From Candidatus Villigracilis proximus (GTDB lineage: Bacteria > Chloroflexota > Anaerolineae > Anaerolineales > Villigracilaceae), in assembly GCA_016715195.1 (NCBI GenBank), contig JADKBB010000053.1:1-6282 (forward strand): a stretch of DNA of 6,282 bases, read 5' to 3'. The position numbers and the translations under genes are program-made. The notes below the pieces were generated by a model. It was given only the letters and a program-made list of their open reading frames with translations, ran no database searches and was not told the DNA's origin. Within the stretch, counting starts at the first letter, position 1, and each line of letters begins with the position of its first letter. Shown here piece after piece: positions 1 to 6,282 of the stretch.

Positions 1-619
1 AACGGATGCATTATCTACGAGGATTCGCATTGTCGGGGAGAAGGCCGCGACCCCTCGACGATGACAGCGACTGGGACGACCTGGACGAGATGAGGCTGAC
101 GACGTCGACGACGCCGATGACGCCACCGATGACGACGGCGACGGCGCGAGCGGAGACAACGACATCCCCGACCTCAGCCTTGGCTTTTTCCCCAGCCAAG
201 CCGAACAGGGCGAGACCTTCTTGGCCTCGATCACGGTCACCGAGGGCCAGCAGAACCTGACCGCGGTGTCTGAGATTCGACTTTATGGCCCGGCGGAGCT
301 GATCACCTGGGGCGCGCGGCCCGGCGAGATCACCGCGGCGATCTCCGTCGCCGATGACGCCGAGCTCACCGGAGGTGGACGTGGTGGTGGTGTCGACGAC
401 GGGCGCGCGGAGCTTCTGCCCGCGGCGCTGACCATCTTCCCCATCGGCAGCGGCAACACCGCCGATGAGTGGGCTGAGAGCGGGCCCGGGACTGCGAGTG
501 AGCTCCGCCCTCCTGGGGTGGAGGATCGGCTGGCCGTGGCCAGCCTTCCCTTCCTTGGCTGGGCGGGCCATTCAGGCTACCCCAACCCTGCCCCTCGCAG
601 GGATCCTCTCTCGGTCTGA
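1..619 (+). CDS. 3' part of an Asp-rich, Ig-like domain surface protein (frameshifted)
   Basis: The 5' end lies outside the window. The first ~60 bases are ambiguous in frame; one frame gives a Cys-containing stretch (NGCIIYEDSHCRGEGRD). An Asp-rich linker follows, beginning LDDDSDWDDLDE and continuing, after a frame change near 90, as ADDVDDADDATDDDGDG. After that comes an all-beta-looking domain (LSLGFFPSQAEQGETFLASI, then EIRLYGPAELITWGARPGEI). Another frame change near 370 is needed to read ISVADDAELT followed by EVDVVVVSTTGARSFC, and a third near 420 to reach ALTIFPIGSGNTADE. The pattern of short strands ending in a V-D-V-x-V strand and a Gly turn resembles IPT/Ig-like modules of large secreted proteins; this is inference from pattern, not a firm family match. 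The stop at 617-619 is the in-frame stop of the last segment, but coding character fades after about 540, so the true end could be earlier. Function unknown; likely extracellular or envelope-exposed. Confidence 0.5.
62..165 (+). repeat. Asp-codon-rich low-complexity tract
   Basis: GAC/GAT codons dominate this stretch (runs such as gatgacgacggcgacgg). In the coding frames it encodes an acidic linker with D-x-D-G-D-G character near its end, which resembles the calcium-binding loops of thrombospondin type-3 repeats. It separates the unresolved N-terminal piece from the Ig-like domain. The tract is repetitive at the base level, which may also explain the frame slip inside it. Confidence 0.5.
586..602 (+). 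terminator. Possible hairpin between gene 1 and the ECF operon
   Basis: CCCTGC (586-591) and GCAGGG (597-602) form a perfect 6-bp GC-rich stem with a 5-nt loop. It sits in the stretch where coding character fades, just before the sigma factor. Only a pyrimidine-rich tail without a T run follows, so intrinsic termination is uncertain and a 6-bp stem can occur by chance in DNA this GC-rich. Confidence 0.25.
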
Positions 620-626
620 GCGTGTG

Positions 627-1127
627 ATGGAACTCAACGTCGAGGCCATGTACCGACGCTATGGCGACATGGTGCCCGGTCGCTTGCCGCACGCTCCTGC
701 GCAACGAGGCCGACGCGCAGGACGTGTGCCAGGAGGTCTTTCGCGTCTTCACCGCTACCGGGAGGGGTTCCGTTATGACGCGAGCCCGACGACGTACCTC
801 TACCGGATCACGACGACGACTTGCCTCAACCACATCCCGTGGGCGCAGCCGCCGCCGGGAAGAGCTGGAGGAGGAGCCGACGGCGATCCCCGTGGAGGAC
901 AGCCGCCTCGCCTCGCACGAGATCCGCGATCTGGGTGCGCCACCTGCTCGCTGAGGCCGACGAGGGCACCCGCGACTGCGTGGTCTACCACTTCATCGAC
1001 GGCATGACCCACGACGAGATCGGCGGCTCCTGGGCCTGAGCGGCGCCGCCGTCCGCAAACGAATCTCCACCTTCCGAGCCAGACTCGCGGCGCACCCCCG
1101 CCCTGGCTCAAAGAGTGGGAGGACTGA
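627..1127 (+). CDS. ECF-type RNA polymerase sigma-70 factor (several frameshifts)
   Basis: This is an extracytoplasmic-function sigma factor that would direct RNA polymerase to a small stress or signal regulon. Read across frames, region 2 is clear: MELNVEAMYRRYGDMV, then CRTLLRNEADAQDVCQEVF (the D-A-x-D-x-x-Q-E-V-F core-binding motif), then REGFRYDASPTTYLYRITTT and CLNHIR (the -10 recognition helix region). A short acidic linker follows (REELEEEPTAIPVEDSRLAS). Region 4 reads VRHLLAEADEGTRDCVVYHF, IDGMTHDEIGG, LGLSGAAVRKRISTFRARL, a helix-turn-helix that would contact the -35 element. It ends PWLKEWED at the TGA at 1125-1127. Frame changes fall near 683, 745, 838, 930, 1029 and 1095, so about six indels in 500 bases. 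Reconstructed length (~167 aa) is normal for an ECF factor. ATG 627 fits the usual N-terminus, although no strong ribosome binding site precedes it. The anti-sigma gene starts 4 bases after the stop. I cannot assign an ECF subgroup. Confidence 0.88.
1117..1122 (+). promoter_or_regulatory. Ribosome binding site of the anti-sigma gene
   Basis: GGGAGG lies 9 bases upstream of ATG 1132, inside the last codons of the sigma factor. It fixes the anti-sigma start even though a frameshift occurs only a few codons later, and it supports translation of the two genes from one message. Confidence 0.65.
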
Positions 1128-1131
1128 CCCC

Positions 1132-1823
1132 ATGACCAAGCACCCTCGACGCTGACGCTGCACAAGCTCCGATACAACGAGCTCCCCCCTGCTCAAGAGG
1201 ACGCGCTTCGTGTTCACCTGCGCGAGTGCGCAGAGTGCTCGGCACGCCTGGGCGCCCAGGACTCCCACCGCGCGGCCTTCGTCGCCGCGCTGGCTCCTCG
1301 AGGCTTTGCGGGCGCCCTCCCCGGCCCCGGCGCCCTGGTGGCGGCGGATGTGGTGGGTCGCCCCCCCTCGCCGCCGCCGCCTTGGCGCTGTGGACGATCC
1401 CGCCGACGACAACCCCACCACCCCAGAGACCCCGCCGCCCGCCGAACGAATCAAAGCGCCGCCGTGGCCCTGGAGGCCTGGCTCGGACACCCCAGGGGCC
1501 CGCGCCTCCTCGATGACGGCGCGGTCGTGGCTGAGGGTGACACCATCCAGCGCCCGTTTTGACCCGGCCCCCACCGCTACGTCAGCCTGCTCGGCGAAGA
1601 CGGCGCGGGCGCGGTGCAGCTTGCTGGCACCCTGCGCGCCGAGGGCGGCGAGATTCAGCGGGCGCCCTTCGCGCTCGCCTGGATGAGTCCCCCCGGCCCG
1701 CAGCTCCTCTACGCGATCTACACCGATCAGCGCCTCAGCGAGGACGCCCTGGTCACCCTCGTCTCGGAGCGGCGCCCCGTGCCTGAAGGTACGCTGCGTC
1801 GTCTCCGCTTGGAGAAGCGTTGA
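1132..1823 (+). CDS. Zinc-finger anti-sigma factor with extracytoplasmic DUF4384-like domain (frameshifted)
   Basis: This is the likely membrane-bound partner that holds the upstream ECF sigma factor inactive. After MTKHP and a frame change near 1145, the N-terminus reads TLTLHKLRYNELPPAQEDAL, then VHLRECAECSARLGAQ. That contains the HxxxCxxC zinc ligands of the ZAS/zf-HC2 family. A short hydrophobic stretch (PLAAAALALWTIPP, around 1368-1405) is the probable single membrane segment, and a Thr/Pro linker (PTTPETPPPAERIKA) follows. The C-terminal part reads ALEAWLGHPRGPRLLDDGAV, VAEGDTIQ, ARFDPAP, HRYVSLLGEDGAGAVQL and LAWMSPPGPQLLYAIYTDQR. The pattern 'G-D-x-I-x-x-R-F-x-x-x-x-x-R-Y-V-S-L-L-x-x-D-G' is like the DUF4384-type sensor domains common after anti-sigma factors in Myxococcota. 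Frame changes occur near 1145, 1330, 1405, 1460, 1551 and 1573. The stop (1821-1823) overlaps the caspase start. The zinc finger is firm; the identity of the outer domain is a pattern-based inference. Confidence 0.78.
1811..1817 (+). promoter_or_regulatory. Ribosome binding site and TGATG stop-start coupling for the caspase gene
   Basis: GGAGAAG ends 5 bases before ATG 1823. The anti-sigma stop TGA (1821-1823) shares its last base with that ATG, the TGATG arrangement typical of translational coupling. This selects ATG 1823 rather than the TTG one codon earlier. Confidence 0.7.
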
Positions 1824-3794
1824 TGCGTCTATGGCTCGCCGCGCTCTTCGCGCTCGTCGCCACCTTGGCCCCCCGGGACGCCCTCGCCGGGGTGCACCGC
1901 TACGCCGTGATCATCGGCGCGAACTACGGCGGCGATGACCTCGATCCGCTGCGTTACGCCGAAGACGACGCCAAACGAATGGCCCGGGTGCTCACCGAGC
2001 TCGGCGGCTTTGAGCCCGGCGACGTCAACGTGCTCCTTGCGGCCACCCCCGCCCAGGCCAAAGCCGCCATCGCCAAGGTCGGCGCCCGGGCCCGGGGCGA
2101 GGACCTCTTCTTGTTCTACTACTCGGGCCACGCCGATGCCCGAGGCCTTCGGCTCAGCCGAGAGCTCTACCCCTTCGACGCCCTAAAAGCTGACATTCGT
2201 GCGGTGAACGCTGACGTTCATCTCGGGATCCTGGACGCCTGCCGCTCGGGCACCATCACCCGGGTGAAGGGCGCCACCGTGGTGGATCCGTTCTTGGATG
2301 AGCGCCTCGACACCGAGGGCGAGGCCTGGATCACCGCGTCCTCCGACACTGAGAAGGCCCAGGAGTCCGATCAGCTCCAGTCGAGCTTCTTCACCTACTA
2401 CCTGGTCTCTGGCCTGCGCGGCGCGGCGGACACCGGCGACGGCGCCGTCTCGCTGAACGAGGCCTACACCTACGCCTACGCTCGCACCGTCGAGCGCACG
2501 ACCGCCACCCAGGTGGGCGCCCAGCACCCGGCCTATGACTTTAAGCTCCAGGGCCAAGGAGACCTGCAGCTCACGAGCTCCTCGACCGCGCGAACGCGAG
2601 GGTCACCCTGCCCGCCGAGACCGCGGGCACCGTGCTCATCCTGCGGGAGCCCGAGGGCACCTACGTCGCCGAGGTCGTGAAGACCCCAGGCACGCCCATG
2701 GTCATCGCCCTGGAGCCCGGCCTCTACCGCCTCCGCCGCCGGGAGTCCGGGCGCATCTACGAGGTGCTCCTGAACCTCTCCCAAGGCGCCAACCACACCG
2801 CCGTGCGCTGGGGCGAAGGAGAGGCCGAGATCACCGGCTGGAAGGGTGAACAAGGTGAGCAGGGTGAGCCCGACACCTTAGAGACCCTCGATGATCCCGT
2901 CGCTGAGGCCGAGATCCCCCCTCACCCCGGGCCTCGTTGGCTGGGGCGAGCGCGCCGGAGAACGATTCGCCGAGAGAAGAGCGGCGTGTTCGCCAACCGT
3001 CTCCCAAGACGCCGTGCAGCGCCTGACCCTGAGCGAGCAGCTCCAGCAGAACAAGCCCCACCTCGTCGCCGCCGGCTTCTCCACCTTGGTGCCCGGGGCC
3101 GGGCAGCTCTACCAGAAGCAGTGGAAAAAGGGCGCGCTGATGTTGGGCAGCTCAGCCCTTGCTCTTGGGCTCGGGGGTGGCCTTACGCAGCGTCGGCCAA
3201 GGCGGCCTCGGCGACGGCAGCCTCACCGGCCCAAAACCCGGCGTATCTCCTCGGCGTCGGCGTGGGGGGCTGGTCGGTGAGCGACGCGGCGCTCCACGGC
3301 AAACCCGACGGCCCACGCTCCACGAGCGGCTACACCCCTCTCCGCCGAGACCGCCCGGTGGCGCACGATGCAGACGCCCTACACCGCCGGCGTCGCCGCT
3401 GACTTTATGCTGCGCCCGGGGATTCCATCGGCCTCGACCGCACGGGCTACACGCAGCGTGCTCGCGGACGGCGGGATGTTCGCCATCGGCGGCCGGGTGA
3501 TGTTGGCGAAGGAGTGGGAGCGTCTTCGCCCGGGCGTCTTCGTCGCCACGGGGCTGCGCGCCGGGTACTTCACCGACCCCCGCGCCGTGGACCCCTTCAC
3601 TGAGGCGCCCCTGGAGCTAGAGACCCCGGATCGCCTCGTGCGCCTCGCCGTGGCCACGGGCGTCAACACCCGCTTCTACCTCAACGACCGCTACTTCGTG
3701 AGCTACGAGCTGCGTTATGAGCTGGACGGCCACCTGGCCTCGGCTCGCCCACGCCGGGGCGTCAGGGGTTCACCTGGGGCGCTGATGCGCGTAG
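1823..3794 (+). CDS. Exported caspase-family (peptidase C14-like) protein with PGxGQ membrane domain and beta-barrel-like C-terminus
   Basis: Residues 1-22 are a signal peptide ending A-L-A. The caspase p20-like fold follows: HRYAVIIGANYGG (residues 25-37), DLFLFYYSGHAD with catalytic His103, and HLGILDACRSG with catalytic Cys140, then WITASSDTEKAQES and SSFFTYYLVSGLRGAAD. The first 249 codons are in one frame, the longest clean stretch in the window. After a frame change near 2572 a beta domain begins (ELLDRANARVTLPAE, GTVLILREPEGTYVAEVVK, ALEPGLYRLRRRESGRIYEV). From ~2990 comes SQDAVQRLTLSEQLQ, then LVPGAGQLYQKQWKKGALML, a PGxGQxY membrane module of DUF5683 type, then a second hydrophobic stretch (NPAYLLGVGVGGWSVSDAAL). 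The last ~450 bases give alternating amphipathic strands (GMFAIGGRVMLAKEWERL, RPGVFVATGLRAGYF, LVRLAVATGVNTRFYLNDRY, FVSYELRYELDGHL), suggesting an outer-membrane-like barrel. The true stop is blurred by indels; 3794 is approximate. The caspase domain is firm and its substrate unknown. The C-terminal part could be a separate gene. Confidence 0.85.
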
Positions 3795-3798
3795 AGTT

Positions 3799-3825
3799 TT
3801 GCTGTCGTCGTCGCCGCGATATGCT
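3799..3825 (+). promoter_or_regulatory. Possible promoter upstream of the DUF2167 gene
   Basis: TTGCTG (3799-3804) and TATGCT (3820-3825) resemble sigma-70 -35 and -10 hexamers with a short 15-base spacer, in the ~90-base gap after the caspase gene. The local drop in GC (TTCATTGTTTGG nearby) supports a non-coding leader. The match is modest; the gene may simply be read from the upstream operon. Confidence 0.25.
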
Positions 3826-3875
3826 CGACTGGGGTTCATTGTTTGGCGCGATTTGGCTCCTTCGGTGGCCCGACC

Positions 3876-3880
3876 GGGAG
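3876..3880 (+). promoter_or_regulatory. Ribosome binding site of the DUF2167 gene
   Basis: GGGAG, extended as GGGAGAGAG, lies 5 bases upstream of ATG 3886, and a second ATG follows at 3889. This purine-rich site is the main reason for placing the DUF2167 start here. Confidence 0.55.
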
Positions 3881-3885
3881 AGAGT

Positions 3886-4892
3886 ATGATGACGATGATC
3901 TTGAGCTCGATGGCGCTCTCCCACTCTGCTTGCGCAGAGCGCGGATGGGGTCGCGAGCGACTCCGGCGGCGGGCCCACCGCGGAGGTGGCGCCGCCCCAC
4001 CCGCGCGGAGGCTGGTCGCCTTTTTCTGGAGCAGGGCGAGACCGCAGAGCAGGCCCACCGAGAGCGCCGATGCAACGCTGAGCCAGCTCGCGTTGGAGGC
4101 GTCGTTCACCTATCGCCAAGGCGACATCCCCTACAACAGCCGGCGACCCTCCACGTCCCCCGCCACGTTCCGCTACCTGGCCCCGCCGACGCTGACAAGC
4201 TGCTCGTCGCCCGGGGAAACCCCGCCCGGCGGCGGTGGTGAGGGGCTGTTGGTCCCCGCGAGACCAGCCCCCTTCGCCAGCGAGGGCTGGGCCATCCTCA
4301 CCTACACCGAGGACGGCCACGTCGAGGACGATGACGCCGCGGAGATCGACTACGACGAGCCCTTGAGACGATGCGTGAGGAGATCGCCGAAACCGTGAGG
4401 CCCGGCGCAAGGCCGGCTACGGCACCGTTGACCTGCTCGGCTGGGCGGAGGCCCCCCGCTACGACCCTGTCGGCCGCCGACTGTACTGGGCCAAACACCT
4501 GCGCTTCAACGACGTGTCGGAGAGCATCAACTACGACGTGCGGGTCTTGGGCAGGCGCGGCGTGCTCTCGATGAGCGCCGTCGCCAGCCCCGACCAGCTC
4601 ACCCTGGTCAAGGTGGCCATGGAGCAGGTGCTCACCTTCGCCGAGTTCAACGACGGCCATCGCTACGTCGATTTTGACCCCGATCTGGATGAGGTCGCCG
4701 CCTACGGCATCGGCGCCCTGGTCGCGGGAAAGCTCGCGACGAAGGCCGGCTTGTTTAAGGGGCTGTTGGCGATCGGATCGCCGGGGAAGAAGGCGATCCC
4801 CCTGGCGTTGGTCCGCCCTCGCCGCAGGGCTCAAGAACCCCTCTTCTCAGGTCGCGGCGGGCGAGACAACGAGGGCCGACGCCCCCGCCTAA
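3886..4892 (+). CDS. DUF2167 family membrane-anchored protein (frameshifted)
   Basis: This matches the DUF2167 family, exported proteins anchored by C-terminal membrane segments; their molecular function is not established. The start region (MMTMILSSMALSHSACA) looks like a weak or indel-damaged signal peptide. The family begins clearly at TLSQLALEASFTYRQGDIPY, then ATFRYLAP, ADADKLLVARGNP, GWAILTYTEDGHVEDDDAAE and IDYDE, LETMREEIAETV, and ARRKAGYGTVDLLGW. The hallmark core follows in one long frame: PRYDPVGRRLYWAKHLRFND, SINYDVRVLGRRGVLSMSAV, VLTFAEFNDGHRYVDFDPDL and DEVAAYGIGALVAGKLATKA. The tail has a second hydrophobic stretch (KKAIPLALVG, LAAGLKNPSSQ) and ends ETTRADAPA at TAA 4890-4892. 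Frame changes fall near 3937, 4010, 4061, 4186, 4223, 4355, 4397 and 4818. Reconstructed length (~335 aa) is in the family's usual range. It lies ~90 bases after the caspase gene on the same strand, so it may be co-regulated. Family assignment is very secure; the N-terminal 50 residues are not. Confidence 0.9.
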
Positions 4893-5172
4893 GAGAGCCG
4901 CTGGAGGCCACGCACGGCCTTGAGCGCGCGCTCGGCCTGGCTCACCTCGCCGCGGTCGGCGTAAGGCCGAAGGTCCGCCCCACCCGCCACGGCCGACCGG
5001 CGCGGGTGGCGCGCTCTCCGCCGGGGCGCTCGCCGTTGTGCTGGCGAGGCGGCGAGGCAGGTCCACGGTGATGCCGACGTAGGTGCGGCGACCGTCCTGG
5101 CTCACGGTGCCAGAGCCACCACGGAGGCGGCGGCGACGGCGAAGGCGACGACGGCGCGGGCGCATCGGTCAT
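4889..5172 (-). CDS. Small GIY-YIG nuclease superfamily protein (frameshifted)
   Basis: Read on the minus strand from ATG 5172-5170. After a Pro/Ser-rich start (MTDAPAPSSPSPSPPPP) comes WWLWHR, the position of the GIY strand. Next is VSQDGRRTYVGITVDLPRRL, the YIG-type motif with the following Arg pair, then AQHNGERPGGERATRAGRPW with the family's H-N-G-x-x-P-G-G and TRAGRPW signatures. The end, EVSQAERALKAVRGLQRLS, holds the conserved catalytic-type Glu in 'A-E-x-A-L-K'. Frame changes occur near 5105, 5050 and 4960. At ~94 residues it is the usual size of stand-alone UPF0213/SLX1-like single-domain proteins, proposed to cut branched or damaged DNA. The first motif (LWHR instead of GIY/LYxL) is atypical, but an indel lies close by. 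The stop (4889-4891) overlaps the DUF2167 stop on the other strand. Confidence 0.82.
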
Positions 5173-5176
5173 CGCG

Positions 5177-5181
5177 CCTCC
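5177..5181 (-). promoter_or_regulatory. Ribosome binding site of the GIY-YIG gene
   Basis: On the minus strand GGAGG is followed by CGCG and then ATG at 5172. This perfect Shine-Dalgarno core fixes the start at 5172 rather than at the ATG-equivalent at 5165 in another frame. Confidence 0.65.
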
Positions 5182-5447
5182 ACAAGTCGGGGCCCGCGGA
5201 GGTGATCCTCCCGCGCGCAGCACGGAGACGCCCGCGCCGACGGCTCTTGCGTCGTCGGGCGGCATGTGATCCGAAGGACCGGCGCTTTTTGGGGAAAGAC
5301 ACCCACTCTCTTCTCCGGCGCGGCGCGTGGGCGTCAGCGAGGCCCTCGACCGTCAGCTTTTTTGCGGTGACGTTCAGCGACTGAGGTCTACCACGGCGCG
5401 GGAGGTTCGCTACACTGTCGCCAACACCGATCTGGAGTCTACGCGCC
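5182..5447. other. Divergent intergenic region, no gene seen
   Basis: Open frames here on either strand have no recognisable protein pattern and are not supported by ribosome binding sites. The region contains two short T-rich runs (5283-5288 and 5358-5365) and an imperfect inverted repeat around 5233-5261 (CGCCGACG ... CGTCGTCGGGCG). It must hold the promoters of the minus-strand GIY-YIG gene and the plus-strand thrombospondin-like gene. No tRNA, CRISPR or mobile element end is visible. Confidence 0.55.
5411..5437 (+). promoter_or_regulatory. Possible -10 element and ribosome binding site of the thrombospondin-like gene
   Basis: TACACT near 5411-5416 matches four of six bases of a sigma-70 -10 element, and a TGGAG near 5433-5437 precedes ATG 5448 by about 10 bases. 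No convincing -35 hexamer is seen at the expected distance. Confidence 0.3.

Positions 5448-6282
<835 letters not shown>

Noticed and set aside
128..165. GAC/GGC-rich tract as a CRISPR or tandem DNA repeat
   Set aside because: There are no regular units or spacers; it is explained by an Asp/Gly-rich protein linker.
11..571. Minus-strand open frame opposite the first gene
   Set aside because: Its Val/Asp repeats are just the complement of the GAC/GTC-rich tract; no recognisable protein pattern.
627..1127. Sigma factor as a true pseudogene
   Set aside because: All conserved regions survive on both sides of each jump, and the same indel rate is seen in every neighbouring gene, which fits sequencing error better.
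993..1574. Long open frame on the minus strand across the sigma and anti-sigma genes
   Set aside because: It is Arg/Gly/Ala-rich without any family pattern, lies opposite well-recognised plus-strand genes, and is expected by chance in DNA this GC-rich.
2632..2870. Separate gene starting at ATG 2632 in a new frame
   Set aside because: The reading continues the caspase protein directly (ELLDRANARV just upstream in the same frame), with no ribosome binding site; the apparent start is created by an indel near 2572.
3715..4410. Minus-strand open frame of about 230 codons opposite the caspase C-terminus and the DUF2167 N-terminus
   Set aside because: No ribosome binding site, signal or domain pattern; the plus strand in this region carries clear DUF2167 motifs.
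5233..5261. Imperfect inverted repeat followed by a T run, as a terminator
   Set aside because: The stem has a bulge, the T run is more than 20 bases away, and no plus-strand gene ends nearby.

Overview
The window is very GC-rich and looks like chromosomal DNA from a predatory or social deltaproteobacterial-type organism (Myxococcota, possibly a Bradymonadia-like lineage). The reasons are its mix of families: an ECF sigma / zinc-finger anti-sigma pair coupled to an exported caspase homologue, a DUF4215 (Myxococcus cysteine-rich) repeat protein, and Asp-rich calcium-binding-type segments. The placement is inferred from gene content; no rRNA or other marker is present.

A window-wide fact governs the reading. 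No gene of any length reads through in one frame. Conserved protein blocks run on smoothly only if the frame is changed every 50-300 bases, and the family-critical residues are intact on both sides of each jump. All genes are affected, including convergent and opposite-strand ones, so I read this as single-base indels from unpolished long-read sequence rather than gene decay. Each CDS below therefore spans the whole gene across several frames, and its length need not be a multiple of three.

Layout: (1) 1-619, the 3' part of an exported-type protein with an Asp-rich linker and an Ig-like beta domain. (2) 627-1127, an ECF sigma factor. (3) 1132-1823, its zinc-finger anti-sigma factor with a membrane segment and an extracytoplasmic DUF4384-like domain. 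(4) 1823 to about 3794, a caspase-family protein with signal peptide, His/Cys dyad, beta domain, PGxGQ-type membrane domain and a beta-barrel-like C-terminus. Genes 2-4 are spaced or overlapped as one operon. (5) 3886-4892, a DUF2167 membrane protein with its own ribosome binding site and a possible promoter. (6) 5172-4889 on the minus strand, a small GIY-YIG nuclease-superfamily protein whose stop codon overlaps that of DUF2167. (7) 5173-5447, a divergent intergenic region. (8) 5448 to beyond the end, a secreted protein with one DUF4215 repeat followed by a thrombospondin C-terminal domain, running into a DxDGDG calcium-binding repeat where the window ends.

The core is the ECF / anti-sigma / caspase operon. 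The anti-sigma factor is predicted to sense something outside the cytoplasmic membrane. The caspase is predicted to be exported to that same side, so the protease and the sensor could meet. Whether the caspase acts on the anti-sigma factor, on envelope proteins, or on something else cannot be told from sequence. The DUF2167 gene may belong to the same envelope-related unit. The GIY-YIG gene and the thrombospondin-like gene appear to be separate transcription units.
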